Shown here piece after piece: positions 21,265-32,609 of a DNA stretch of 64,000 nt. Each line of letters opens with the position of its first letter. The stretch's first letter is position 1. Source of the DNA: Adiantum capillus-veneris (taxonomy: Eukaryota > Streptophyta > Polypodiopsida > Polypodiales > Pteridaceae); assembly GCA_014529385.2 (NCBI GenBank), contig CM043970.1, positions 69,402,567 to 69,466,566 of the forward strand, written 5' to 3'. Position numbers and translations under genes: made by a program. Below the pieces are notes generated by a model. That model did no database searches and had not been told where the DNA came from. It saw nothing but the letters and a program-made list of their open reading frames with translations.

Positions 21265-22861
21265 TGTAATGGAATTGGCCTATTAACTTGAGAGAAGCGG
21301 AAATTAGAGAGAGTACTTTTGTGAAATTACTTTGTGAGCATAGCGTGTGAAGATAATTGATGGTAGCAGCATAAACTTAGCATTTAGTTAACTTGGTATG
21401 AACAACACTTTTGTAGGAGAGAGAATTTAGAGAACATGACAATAGTTTAGGATCTGATTTATCTGGAGCCGGTCCCCCCTCCAAGGGACATTTGTATTAT
21501 GATTTCTCCCATCAAGAGAGACTTGTTACAATACAACCTTTGTATTCCTTGTGACCTAGGTGATGCAATGAAGATGGAAAGCTTCATGCATCACAAGAAT
21601 AACATAAACTTTGAGGAAAGCATTAACTATCTCAAGCCTCAGTCCCAAGACCTCAAACACCTTTGAAGGTGGAGTGAGCTAGCAGGGAATGAGGGTAGGG
21701 AAGAGGAAGAAGAAAAATTTCATAGGAGAAAGAACTAGTTCCTTTCTTATCATCACTCTTCTTGCTAGCATACATAATAGCATAGTAATGAAGATGGAGA
21801 AGATGGCAAGCTTAAGCATTGAAGCATGGCTCTTGGTTGGATTGTCACTCCATAGCCAAGAGTTGGTGTAGGCTCTCAACCTCTCTACTTGCTTGGAGAA
21901 GGAGAGGGAGCTCTTGTAGTTTGCACTTCACACAATGAGAGTTTGTGTGAGTGTGTGTGGGAGAGTATACCCCCTAAGCAAACCCCTAGCTTCCTAGGTC
22001 GACCCCCCCCCTTGTAGCTCATGCTTGAAGCTCATTGGACCCCTCCAGGCCTAGCCAATCACATGCAGAGGTAATTCAAGTAACAAGGGTAGCCTTGGTA
22101 CAAGTACCCCCCTTTCCCCTTTGAGAGAAATGATTGGATAAATGTAAAACCAATTAATCAAATCTTCTATTTATCATTGGACACCTTGGGTGGCCAACCA
22201 ATAGGCTTCAGGCACACCATGAGGGAAACATGAGGAGGAACTTGACAAGTGTCCCTTTTTATTTCTTTGTACCAAGCATGAATTGTATGAGTGTGTGTGT
22301 ATTTGCTCTCATTCCCCCTCTTGTAGGGCTTGCCCCCTCCTTGTAGGTATTAGCTTTGACTTTTGTGCCACCTCAAGGCCCTCCACCTTGGGCCTAATTC
22401 TCACCACAAGCTTGGCCCTTAAGCCCCTCAATCTTGGGTTGGGTTCTCACCTCAAAAATAGCCCTAGCATCTCAGTCATGACAAGCACCTCAAGCATCTC
22501 AGTCATTAGGCACCTCAAGCACCTTAGTCATCAAGCACGACAAGGACCGCAAGCACCTTAAGCTTGGGTCGAGTTCCCACCTCAAGGTCATCCCTAGCTT
22601 ACCTAAGGTCAAAGGACTTTTACACTAATTATTGGAGGTCTTCAATGAAGCTAACGCTAAGGTCTTATGCTACATTGGTTAGCCTCGCTCTTCAATAGAC
22701 CATCTCTCATCTGGGCCCCTTTATTATCGGCCCTATGTTGAGATAGATCTATAAGCACATGTCTATGTCTTAACCCTTGTTCCTGTTTATTCTCCCACAT
22801 TAAATGATCAGTTTAATATGAGAAAATAATTTGGGTTGATTAGATATTAGATTTTATGACA
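21265..22861 (-). repeat. CHR1 3' LTR (family C, 1,597 bp)
   Basis: On the minus strand it starts TGTCATAAAATCTAATATC and ends CCAATTCCATTACA. The adjacent purine-rich AAGAGAGAGGTAA (RC of 22,862-22,875) is the PPT. It includes a minisatellite-like block of CACCTCAAGCAYCT units at about 22,466-22,560. Confidence 0.92.
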
Positions 22862-22876
22862 TTACCTCTCTCTTGA
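22862..22876 (-). other. CHR1 polypurine tract
   Basis: On the minus strand, the purine-rich run CAAGAGAGAGGTAA ends next to the LTR start TGTCATAAAATC, where the plus-strand primer is expected. Confidence 0.65.
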
Positions 22877-23264
22877 AATTATAGTCATCCTCCACTACGA
22901 GGTAGAAGAGATAAAGCCTTAGTCATTAGTCAATCTTACTTAGTGGGTAGAGGATCCCTTTTTACCCTACGACATCTTTCCATGATGGATGACTAATCCA
23001 CTTGGTGCTCGGGAGACATAGCTGCCGCAAGCATGTCTGATTTTTAGTCCGTTTTATTCTCCCAAAGTAGAGTGACAAATTATACTTAGTGTTTGAGAGA
23101 CATGGTCATCACAAACATGATTCTAAGCATGCATACTATTTAAATTTGTGCACAATTAAAAAGAGAACTAGTCTTATAAGACAAAAACATGGGTCATTTA
23201 AAAGAAATTTGTACATTTGCGTACTCTAATGTAGCATTGTAAGCATTGACAAGGTTCATATTAT

Positions 23265-23400
23265 CCTTAAGTTGTATTCGTTGCATCCATCTAGCATCTT
23301 CAAAAGGATAATTTTTTAGCTTAATAAGATACCGTCAGATAATGTTACCATGTCATAGTACCTTGTCTTCATGCCGAAGGATAACTTCGGGTTGTAGCAG
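23265..23400 (-). pseudogene. CHR1 chromodomain at the Pol C-terminus, broken
   Basis: On the minus strand this stretch reads PEVILRHEDKVL, a stop, HGNII, a frame change, then YLIKLKNYPFEDARWMQ. This matches the C-terminal chromodomain of plant chromoviruses (usual pattern YLIKWKGYP.EDATWE), which targets integration to particular chromatin. The central aromatic of the usual KWKNYP is Leu here (KLKNYP). It sits 3' of integrase and about 400 bp before the 3' LTR, as expected. Confidence 0.8.
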
Positions 23401-23419
23401 CTCTTCTTGGTCTTTAACT

Positions 23420-24560
23420 TTGGGAGTCTCTTCAATAATTGGTTCACTTGGTGGATCTCCTTTGTAGGGCTTGAGTAGTCTCACATGAAAAGCATGAGCC
23501 AATGGTTGGGAAACTTGAGTTGGTAGGCCGTCTCATTGATAGGATTCAAAATTTGGAAAGGACCATAGTATCTTTTTGCTAGCTTAGCATAATACTTTTG
23601 ATGGCCTGTAGGATTTTTCTTTGTGGTTTGCCTCAATCAAGCCTTAGGAAACTTAAGCAAGACCCAATCATTTTCTTTGAGCGTTAAAGCCTTTTTGTGC
23701 TTGTCAATAGCATCTTTATGCCTTTGTTGAGAGATGGATATATATATCCTCCTTAATCTTTTGAAAAGATTCTTCTAGGTCACGGATATACTCATCAACA
23801 GTGAAGATCTTCCCATATACTTTGAGTAGAAAGGGACTTTTAGGCTTTCCTTCGATGATCTCAAAAGGTGTTTTTCCTGTAGAAGTATGTACATTATTAT
23901 TGTAGGCATACTCTACAAGAGGTAAGTACTTTTTCCTTTATGAGCGTTGATCTGCTTTGCTAACATAAGTCTTGAGTAGATCAAGTGTCATAAGATTGGC
24001 TATCTCACTTTGGCCATCCGTTTGTGGGTGACAGGCCGAAGAGAAATTCATTCTTATTCCTAGATTTTCAAAGAGACCTCTCCAAAAATTACTGGTCATT
24101 CGAGGATCTCTATTTGACATGATGGATGTTGGTAATCCTTGGTGTTTGAAAATATGATATATGAAGAGAGTTGCCATTTGGTGTGCCTTAATAGTCTTTC
24201 GACAAGAATAAAGTGTCCTTTCTTGCTAAAACTGTCGACTATTTTCCATATTCCCGTATTCACATGGATAGAGTTGGACAATCCAAAGATGAAATCCATG
24301 GATATACTCTCCCACGGTGAATTTGGGATGGCAATGGTTGGAGTAATCCAGGTTTCTTCCCTCTATCATACATGGTCTTTTGGATTACTACGCATTTTGA
24401 AACATATTCTTGTATGTCCACTTTCATCGTAGGGCAATAGAAATACGTCTCTACTCCTCAAAGAGTAGGTTGAATACCTCTATGTCCCGCATAGGGGGGA
24501 GCATGGGATTCATACATAACTTTCTCATGAAAGGAATGGGTAACACATAGCCTATTTTTG
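23420..24560 (-). pseudogene. CHR1 integrase, broken
   Basis: The zinc-binding part lies at about 24,380-24,530 on the minus strand (VMYESHAPPYAGHRG ... VSKCVV), with a TAG in the middle. The catalytic core has D in MDFIFGLS (24,299), D in MSNRDPRM (about 24,120) and E in TDGQSEIANL (about 24,010). Between the first and second D the frame changes near 24,180. The C-terminal part (about 23,480-23,940) shows AYNNNVHTSTGKTPFE and VLLKFPKA, a TAG and later KYYGPFQI-like text, the GPF/Y module. The DDE residues are visible but the frame is not intact. Confidence 0.82.
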
Positions 24561-24577
24561 TGGAGAAGATAACCATC

Positions 24578-25240
24578 CTACAAGGTGAATGGTTCCTCTT
24601 TCTTTCCCAAAGCAAGGGCTAACATTATGACTTCAAATTCAGGGTCAATAGCATACTCATTTATCATAGAGAATAGATCATTGTGAGTAGCTATAGACAC
24701 CACATTAACTTTTGGTAATTGTGAAAGTGCATCGAACACTTGATTGTGCTTACCAACAATGTGAGAAATATGGAAATTAAATTGCAAAAGAAAATTTTCC
24801 CACCTCATTTGTTTGTCGGAAATCTTGGTGTGCGTCATGAAATACTTGAAACTTTGGTGGTGGGTTTGTAGAATAAATGGTGTCCCCAATAAATAGTCCT
24901 TCCATGTATCTAGGGCATGTAGAATAGCTAAAATCGCTTTCTCATAAATTCCCAAGACTCGTTCATTGGTATTGAGCCTTCGACTCTTATATGCTATTGC
25001 ATGCCCTTCTTGAAGCAAAACTGCTCCAAGGCAATCACCACAAGCATCACATTGGACCTCAAATGGCTTTGAGAGATTCGGAATCATGAGGACAAGTTGA
25101 GAGGTAAGCTTTTCTTTAAGCTTATCAAAAGCATTTTGCTCCTTAGCAGTCCATACATACTTAAAGTTCTTCTCAGTTAAGTCATGTGGTGGTCCTGCTA
25201 TTTGAGAAAATATTGCTATGAAGCATCTATAGTATCGCAC
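24578..25240 (-). pseudogene. CHR1 RNase H and connection, decayed
   Basis: RNase H domain of Pol, about 220 codons open. It starts inside the RT thumb/connection (YYRCFIAIFSQIAGP) and includes FEVQCDACGDCLGAVLLQ with the first Asp, YEKAILAILHAL with Glu, and KHNQVFDALSQ with the last Asp. The usual TDH..L block reads THHQSFKYF, so that Asp is lost. A frame change near 25,230 separates it from RT. The order and spacing are those of chromoviruses. Confidence 0.85.
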
Positions 25241-25625
25241 ATACCAATAAAGGTTCTTAGCTCACATAGATTCCTTAGATTTGGCCATGCTTTTATTACC
25301 TTTAACTTTGATGGATCCATATGGATACCATCTTGAGAGATAATATGTCCTAGGTATTGAATCGCTTGAAGGAAAAGTTCACATTTCTTTTGGTTGAGAA
25401 AAATCTTGTTCTCCCTCAATGCTTGAAAAATTACTTGGAGATGTTGTTTATGTTCCTCCAAAGACTTGGAGTAGATGATAATATCATCAAAGAATACTCC
25501 AGTGAATTTGTGATAAGGTCTAAAAAGCTTCTCCATTAGACGATTGAACATAGGTGGTGCATTAGTCAAGTCAAAAGGCATTACTAGATATTCATAAAGA
25601 CCAAACATTGTGCAAAATGCGTTCT
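25216..25625 (-). pseudogene. CHR1 reverse transcriptase, C-terminal half
   Basis: Second half of the RT domain, from KNAFCTMFGLYEYLVMPF through LTNAPPMFNRLM to the catalytic box FFDD (VFFDDIIIYS) and the thumb (ELRTFIGMC). It begins exactly at the TIR1 edge, and its first residues continue the frame that stops at the other edge (DLKSGNHQIRIVDEDI at about 50,534). The TTAA at each edge supplies the shared codons. The split is therefore a clean insertion into the RT gene and not a deletion. Confidence 0.9.
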
Positions 25626-25629
25626 TTAA
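25626..25629. other. TIR1 target duplication, left copy (TTAA)
   Basis: TTAA before CACTAG at 25,630; TTAA also follows CTAGTG at 50,530-50,533. Removing the insert and one TTAA rejoins the CHR1 RT frame. A 3-bp duplication (TTA or TAA), as usual for CACTA elements, is possible if one extra base belongs to the element. Confidence 0.8.
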
Positions 25630-25667
25630 CACTAGTTTGGTACCAAAATAGGACACTTTAAGTGTCC
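25630..25667 (+). repeat. TIR1 left terminal inverted repeat
   Basis: CACTAGTTTGGTACCAAAAT followed by the interrupted palindrome GGACACTTTAAGTGTCC. Matches the right end in inverse orientation. Confidence 0.8.
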
Positions 25668-26014
25668 TTTTTTAAAAAATTTAAATTAAATGCTACTTGC
25701 ATTAGACAGTTTATTTAAGAAAACCCTCTTGATATGCTTAAATATGTTAGCTAGAGGGTATTTTAAAAATATAACCTTGCATTTTAGAATCTATCATGAC
25801 CAAGAACTATACTCATCAAGTTGACCCTCGTAAGACTGCGATTGACGCTTTGAAGAAATCGTTTTTATAAGCTCAAGAAAAAATGAAGCGACCTTGTAGA
25901 AAATTTTAGGTGACTCTTCCACACTTTTGCTATAGATAATTGAAAGTTTCATGTACAAAAAAATTGACTTTGAACTATATGAAATAATGAAAAGTTCCAT
26001 GTGTTTGATATCGT

Positions 26015-26423
26015 TGTCAGGAGTTTTTTGGAGCAAGGGATTGCGCATATGTACATACACATGCATAGTGCATCAAATAAAGAATTGCCCATTTTTCACA
26101 GCCAAGTGGTTACGTGGAGCCCCCATGTGTACAGGTGGGATAGCATGTACATAGTGCATCGATTTTCACTATCACTAGTACCAGTGTGTTTTTTCTATAA
26201 TAATGATGAGTTCGTAGCGTGTAAAACTTCTCGAGGAAGCTATCCGTGGGCCAACGACACGAGGTAACAGGTGCGTCAGATGGCATCTAGTGGCGTCCGG
26301 AGGCCGAATGGGGTCAATACTTGCACGTGGATAAGTACGGACACAACGTGGATGTTTTCTTGTCATAATTATGCAAAAAGGTCATCATGAGGACCATATT
26401 TTGGGGTCACCTCACGTGGTTGT
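26015..26423 (+). repeat. GYP2 5' LTR, left part
   Basis: Starts TGTCAGGAGTTTTTTGGAGC, as does the 3' LTR at 48,462. It is interrupted at CACGTGGTTG by GYP3 and resumes at 35,042 with AGGATGTATTATTG. The uninterrupted 3' LTR reads CACGTGGTTGCGGGATGC at about 48,860. Confidence 0.92.
26419..26423. other. GYP3 target duplication, left copy (GTTGT)
   Basis: GTTGT before the GYP3 5' LTR, and GTTGC at 35,037-35,041 after its 3' LTR. The one mismatch fits the age of the element; the intact GYP2 3' LTR has GTTGC here. Confidence 0.85.
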
Positions 26424-26814
26424 TGTTACGGCATTAGCCGCACATGCGGTCCTGCGAAGGTCTGGACACTACGGATCAAAGGTATGTGGCATGCGGCGGT
26501 CGTAGCGGCAGTTCTTCACAAGATATCATGGAACAGGAGTGTGTGCACCATTCCTGATCTGCACTGGAGCAGCGGTTGTATATGGAGGGGCATACCTCTC
26601 TTTTGATGTAACTTAACCAATCTCTATGATATTCAGGGCATCTACTATTGTAACTCTGTGTCTAGATATACATGAATGAAGCAAGAGGTGTTATGGGCTT
26701 GTGTACTATGTACTTCCTTCTGTTGTGATTCTATATGTTGATGTTCATATAATGTAGTTGCGGGTAATCATTCTCGTAATGCCTATTGCTCCTGTGTGGG
26801 CAATAGCCATTACA
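26424..26814 (+). repeat. GYP3 5' LTR (391 bp)
   Basis: TGTTACGGCATTAGCCGCAC at the start and AATAGCCATTACA at the end, collinear with 34,646-35,036. The start is bounded by the TSD and the end by the PBS. Confidence 0.92.
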
Positions 26815-26816
26815 TC

Positions 26817-26834
26817 TGGTGACCACGATGCGCG
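26817..26834 (+). other. GYP3 primer binding site
   Basis: TGGTGACCACGATGCGCG two bases after the LTR end. It has the expected TGG start, but I cannot assign the tRNA with confidence. Confidence 0.6.
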
Positions 26835-27193
26835 ATGGACGGCCTGCGATGAATATGCATGCGCACTAGGTCATAGGGTCTGCCTGATCCTGTGGTTCCA
26901 ATTGTAGGAAGACGTAGGAGGAGAGGCGGTTCAGATGAATTTGTTTTTTGTTCATCGTAGATTGAGGAATTTGTATCTCCATCACCAAACCTGGTGCGCG
27001 GTAGGCGGTTGCGGCGAGCCAGATGTACTCCGCACAGTCACTCATGTCCTCCTGTCATACGTTCACCCTCACCCACACAGGTTGCTCCACCACCGTCTCC
27101 GGTAAGCAGTCCGGGGGTATCTCCGCCACTGTCTCCACCTCCTAGTGCTCGTTAGCTTTTTCCGGGAGGAGGAGGAACAGTTGGGCAAGGGGT

Positions 27194-28434
27194 GATGGCT
27201 CATCCTCAGATTAAGTATAGTCGGTTTTGAGGTCTTTCGAGTGAAGACCCTGATGCACATTTGCACCAATTCCATAAAGCGTATGGATTGAATCATCCTG
27301 GGGTAATGATTCCTCTCCATCAACAATCAGTGTTTGAATCTACACCCTCAGGGGAAAGCTGCGAAATGGTTGTTCGAATACCCTGATGATCATTTCCAGA
27401 CGTATGCTGACGGATCCATAGCATTTCTACGAAGGTTTCGAACGGAAAAGACAGTCCCTCAACACTTGGAGAAGCTTCGAACACTCCGGCAGAAGTCATT
27501 GCCAGTGGAGGATTACGCTGTAAAATTTTATATGCTTTTTCAGAGGGTACATTAGGCACAAAGGCCGGTAGCCAAAGTGCTGAATGATTATTTTTTGCGA
27601 GGGCTCAACAAGGATCTTAGAATGGCTATGGCAACAGTGGATAAGGTAACTACTCCACTGGATAATGTAATCGCTAGGGCTGTAGTAGCAAGCGAGGCTT
27701 TAGAGGATACGGAATCTCCAAAGAAGTCAAAGAAAAAAGACAGGAAGAAATCTCATCGCAAGTCGCAAGAGAGTGGCAGTGATAGTTCGAAGTCAGAATC
27801 CGCAGTATCAGATTCCTCGGACTCAGGCAACAGCGATTCGGGGAAAGAATCGGAAGAGACACCGCGGAAAAAATCCCAGCGTCATGGGAAAGGTGTTTCA
27901 TCCAGATCGTCGGAATCGGCAGCGGTGGCTAAAATTCTGAAGGAACTATGGTGTACCCAATGTCGAAATCCGGGCCATGCTGCTCAGGAGTGCGCAATGA
28001 ATCGGAAGTGGTGTGCGATTTGCATGTCCAATACTCATAATACAATGGAATGTTATTTCAATGCCCGGGGTCATCAGAGTCGAAGGGACTCTTCTACCTG
28101 GCATCATCCATAGATAGGGCAGGGACAAGAGCCTACTGTGGTGATGGCTCATACTCATACATCAGAGACTCCTGTGCAAGGTCAAGCAAGAGGACGGGGT
28201 CAAGGGGGAGGACGAGGTCGCGGAAGAGGTGACCGAGATACTAATCGCCCCAAGACATGCCTTTTCTGTTTGGGAGATGGACACTAGCGATCTGAGTATA
28301 CTAAAGTTATGGAATACGATCGGAAAAAACAAGAACGTGGTGCAGGGAAACAACCTAGTGTGGCTATGGTTCAGATCGAAGGACTGGAGTAGTCTGATCC
28401 AGTGGTCTCATTAATCACGTGATCGGGTAAAAAT
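27194..28434 (+). pseudogene. GYP3 Gag with two or three zinc knuckles, broken
   Basis: Capsid and nucleocapsid protein of the particle. The ATG at 27,194 (MAHPQIKYSRF) runs into a TGA at 27,228. The Gag core (SEDPDAHLHQFHKAYG; KAAKWLFEYPDDHFQTYADG; LPVEDYAVKFYMLFQRV) follows, with one frame change near 27,335 and a TAG at 27,553. After a Lys/Ser-rich linker there are two CX2CX4HX4C knuckles, CTQCRNPGHAAQEC and CAICMSNTHNTMEC. A TAG at 28,111, an Arg-Gly-rich stretch and a third, degenerate knuckle (CLFCLGDGH) follow. Frame 1 continues into the protease. Several stops make it non-functional. Confidence 0.88.
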
Positions 28435-29106
28435 GTGGTTCCAACTCCCGATGTCAAGATTCCGGATTGGACGGCTCAGGAAGAGGTGCGGAAAACGACT
28501 ATGTCCTGGTTGCCACAATCCGCACCACCAGTGAAGACAGCGGGACCATCGACTGTGGGCCTGGAAATAAAGGAAGGAAAATCTGGAAATAAGAATGATA
28601 TTAAAGAACAGGAGGATTGGAATTCAGTTTGGAAAGAGGTCCTCACGTCACCAATTCAAGTACCTCTGGGTTCATTGCTGAAATTGGTTCCGAATTTCCA
28701 TAATGCATTGCTGCGACAAACGACCACTGAGTTGAGGGGAGTCGCCATTGGGAAAGTTGAAAGCGAGGAGGATAGTTCAACCCCGTTGCCGGTGAATAGG
28801 ATCACAGATACGCGCATTCCGGAGCTTTCAGTTCGATACCATGGAACATACATTGACAAGGTACTATTGGATGGTGGAGCGGGAGTAAACATTATCACCC
28901 AAGCAGCTTGTGAACGTTTTGGTCTCAGTGATTGGGAGCCTGCACCCTTTGTAGTCCGCATGGCAGATCAAAGAAGATTGCAACCAGTGGGTTTACTTCA
29001 GGGCATTTTTTTTTATGTGGTGGGCTTATCCTTTGTTGTTTCCTTAGTAGTCTTGAATATTGAAGATCATAATCAGGATTATCACATTATCTTGGGGAGA
29101 CCCTAG
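28435..29106 (+). pseudogene. GYP3 retropepsin-like protease domain
   Basis: Open stretch without an ATG, in frame with gag, so it is part of the same polyprotein. About 110 residues of linker precede the domain. The active-site motif is DGGA (VLLDGGAGVNIITQAACE, at about 28,868) instead of the usual DT/SGA; DGGA also occurs in TAT1. ILGRP at about 29,090-29,105 marks the domain end and is followed directly by TAG and TAA stops. Confidence 0.85.
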
Positions 29107-29109
29107 TAA

Positions 29110-30238
29110 CAACAAGCAAGGGTAAAGGATAATTGGGAAGCAAATATGCTTATAGTAAAGAAGGGTAGAAGAAAATTGCGTGTGATGTTGGGAACATGCA
29201 GACATCCAGTTCAGGCAGCATGGCCGGTGATAGCAGAAACAGTCAATATGGTGGAACGATTAGAAGATGATGAAGAGGAACAATTTCTCAAAGCTAATAC
29301 GGATTTGGTTTCTTCATATCTTGTGGATATTTCTCTGATTTTGAAAGGGAATTCGGTGGGGGTTTTAGGAACTCCAGTAGGAATAGGGGAGCAACAACAG
29401 GTACTTCCAAGTCCTGAATCATTGGAGGACGTGATTCAGTAAGAACAAGCGTTTGCGGCACAAATGGGAAAAATTACAAGGGTTAAAGAAGATGAATTAG
29501 AGAAGGTTTTTCTTGGGGAGCAAGCGGAGTCGCAGCCTATATACATTAATAAGCAGCTGGAGGCCAGTTTTAGAGATGATTTGATCAAGTTACTGACAGA
29601 GTTTAAGGATGTTTTCGCATGGGAATATGTAGATATGCAGGGATTGTATCCTAAGTTTTATCATCATACGATCAATCTGAAACCGGATGCGGTGCCAGCG
29701 AAGTAGCACTCATACAGGATGAATCCGAATGTGGCAAAGCAAGTTAAGATGGAAATTGATCGCTTGTTGGAAGTGGGTTTTATTACCCCTATTGATAATC
29801 CGGAGTGGATTTCTCCAATTGTGGTAGTACCAAAGAAAAATAAGCAAATCCAAATTTGTGTGGATTATCGGAAATTGAATGCAGCTACTGTTCTAGATCC
29901 TTTTCCTCTTCCATTTTTTGGATTCCATTTTGGATGATGTAGCAGGACATGAAATGTATACTTTTTTAGATGGATTTAGTGGATATAATCAAATCCGAAT
30001 GGCATTGCAGGATCAACCAAAAACAACTTTTATTACCGCATGGGGTGTGTTTGCCTGCACAGTGATGTGGTTTGGATTGCGGAATGCACCTTCCACTTTT
30101 CAAAGAGATATGTTTCAAATTTTTGGTCCTTATTTGACGGATTTTATAAGAATTTTTCTGGATGATCTCAGTGTTTTTGGAGCACAATTGGAGCATTTGA
30201 AGCAATTACGGTTATGCTTTATAAATGCAGAGAGGTGA
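29110..30238 (+). pseudogene. GYP3 reverse transcriptase, broken
   Basis: The linker (LLTEFKDVFAWEYVDMQG) and RT start are in the gag-protease frame, with a TAA at about 29,440 and a TAG at 29,704. RT blocks: EWISPIVVVPKKN, CVDYRKLNAAT, then a frame change near 29,920, TFLDGFSGYNQIRMAL, FGLRNAPSTFQRDMF, and the catalytic box LDDL in IRIFLDDLSVFG, where YVDD is usual. A second frame change near 30,210 returns to the first frame for the thumb. One third-position change in the box (F-L-D-D) is tolerated in many gypsy RTs. Confidence 0.88.
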
Positions 30239-30960
30239 AGTTCAGTTTGAATCCTTTAAAGTGTGCATTTGCTGTTCCCAGTGGCAGGCTATTGGGGCAT
30301 ATAATTTCTGAAGATGGTATTTCCGTGGATCCGAATAAAATTACCACAATTATGGAAGCGCCTCCACCGCGGAACCAGAAACAATGCCAAATTTTCCTGG
30401 GACAAGCTCGTTGGCATAGGAGGCATTTGCAGTTTGTCGCGCATTTAGCAATCCCAATTACTCAAGCAGCTCATGCTATCGATTTTGAATGGACACACGA
30501 ATGTGACTTGGCTTTTCGGAGATTAAAACTTCAGCTATTCAAAGCTTCGATTATGCTTGCACCGAATTGGGGTCAGTATTTTCATGTGTTTGTGGATGCT
30601 TCAGATTGAGCTATTGGCAGTGTGCTGATGCAGGAACAAAGTCAAGGATGGTTCTGACCTGTCTATTATGCCAGTAGATGATTATCATCGGAAGAAAGAA
30701 ATTATTCCGTAACCGAAAGGGAATGTTTAGGGATGATTTATTCAGTAAAGAAATTCCGGCACTATTTGTTGGGCCGACGTTTTTTCTTCCATGTGGACCA
30801 TTCGGCTCTTTTATACCTGGTAAGTCAACAGAATTTGATGGGAAGATTAGCTAGATGGGTGCTTTTGCTGCAAAAATTTGACTTTGAGGTCATACATCTG
30901 CCAGGGGCTTAGCATGCGCTGGCTGACTACCTATCCAGGCTAGATTCCAGAGAGCCGCCG
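30214..30960 (+). pseudogene. GYP3 RT thumb and RNase H, broken
   Basis: Begins with the thumb (FSLNPLKCAFAVPSGRLLGH). RNase H shows FHVFVDASD, a TGA, then AIGSVLMQEQS, YSVTERECLGMIYSVKKF with Glu, FFFHVDHSALLYL, and HALADYLSRL at about 30,915-30,945 with the last Asp. At least four stops (TGA or TAG) interrupt it. Downstream the acidic GVDDEFPDASLF leads to integrase, as in GYP1. Confidence 0.87.
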
Positions 30961-31079
30961 ACGGGTGTAGATGATGAATTTCCGGATGCGTCTCTGTTTC
31001 TAACAGGAGTAGCTGCAGAGGCTATCACCGTTCCGCAATAGGCAAGGTTCATTCCTAGCATCCCATGGACATGGTATGA

Positions 31080-32380
31080 TGAGATGTTTCATTTTCTCGA
31101 CAGCGGTAAAATGCCTTCTTTCTTGTCCAGCCATCAGAGGAAACGTATGGCTATTAGAAGCAGGAATTTTGAGATTATTATGGGAAAGCTCTATTATCGT
31201 ATGGTGGCAGAGGTATTACTCAAATGTGTGCTACCACAGGAGCAGGAAGCAGTATTAGAATAAGTCCATACTAGTATTGCGGGAGGTCACTTTGCAGCAT
31301 TAATCACAGCTCGAAAGGTTCTCCAATCTGGATTATGGTGGCCCACATTGTTTCAAGATACGAGAAATTATGTGCAATAGTGTGATGTGTGTCAGCGGTT
31401 GGGGCAACCTTCCAAACGGTCCAGAATGCCTTTTCAGCCAGTTCTGCCCTTGGAGCCTTTTCAAAAGTGGGGTTTGGATTTTGTTGGTCCTTTTAAACCA
31501 GTGGCAGCTCACACAGGAAATAAGTATATCTTGACAGCCACGGATTACGCTACCAAATGGGTGGAGGCATAGACTTTGAGAGATAACACTGCAGTTTTTG
31601 TGGCGGGATGCTTATATAAGGATATCTTTTCTAGATATGGCTGCCCTATTGAGCTGGTTAGTGACAGGGGAAGTCATTTTTTGAATAAGGTGATGGAGAG
31701 AATGCTACGGTTTTATTTTGTATTACACAGGAAATCTTCTGTGTATTATCCTCAAGCGAATGGGCAAGCAGAATCAACTAATAAGCAATTGATTTGGATT
31801 TTAACAAAGTTGGTGAATATGCATCGAACGGATTGGGATGTGAAACTTCCTTCCGCCTTATGGGCCTATCGGACAGCTTATAAAGTGGCAACAGGATTGA
31901 CTCCTTTTAAGTTGGCATTTGGCATGGAGGCAATCACTCCGGTGGAGCATATGATTCTGAGTATGCGGATGTTGATTGCGGATCGGCTTCTTCCGGAGGA
32001 TTCTGTGATTTATTGATTGGATGTTTTGCAAGAACTGGACGAAGAGCGGCTGAATAGATTTGCGGTGCTGCAGGATCTGCAGTCTCGGCGAAAAAAATGG
32101 TTTGATCGCCCGAAAGCACGACAATTTTTTCGGGGACAGCTAGTCCTTGTCTTCACTTCCCGCCTCGGGAAGATGCCGGGGAAGCTTAAATTACGGTGGT
32201 CAGGATCATTCTGGATTTTTCAAGCATGCAGGTCCATCTCTTTTTATTTGGCGGATTTACGGGGGGAGGTTATTTATGTGCCAATCAATGGTTTCAGACT
32301 GCATCATCATGTTTCACCTACCACGATTCAGTGCCCCTTTGCTGTGGTACATGAGCCGAAAGCCGCCCTAATCATGATTG
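31080..32380 (+). pseudogene. GYP3 integrase, broken
   Basis: A single H2C2 module (VHTSIAGGHF ... CDVCQRLG, about 31,265-31,405) has a TAG before its cysteines. The core DDE residues are in [19 protein letters not shown] and ANGQAESTNK. A TAG at about 31,570 and a TGA at about 32,015 split it. The C-terminal module at 32,040-32,330 includes KLRWSGSFWIF, a GPF/Y-type block, and GFRLHHHVSP. In contrast to GYP1 there is only one zinc-binding module. Confidence 0.88.
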
Positions 32381-32609
32381 GGGATTCTTTTGCATGCAAT
32401 CTTGGAAAGCGGGAAAGGATCTACAATGGTTGCGACACCGTGGATCGCCCTATTTTGGGAACTCATTGTGGAAAGGTTACTACTACATGTAGACGATTCT
32501 TATTGTGTTTCTCTTGTTTAGTGTGTCGCGCGCTCTTAGTTCTATACTCTCTTCTCCTTCATCCCATCGCCACCATGACAGCTTCTCTCCTTTGCAATGT
32601 ATTCCTTTC

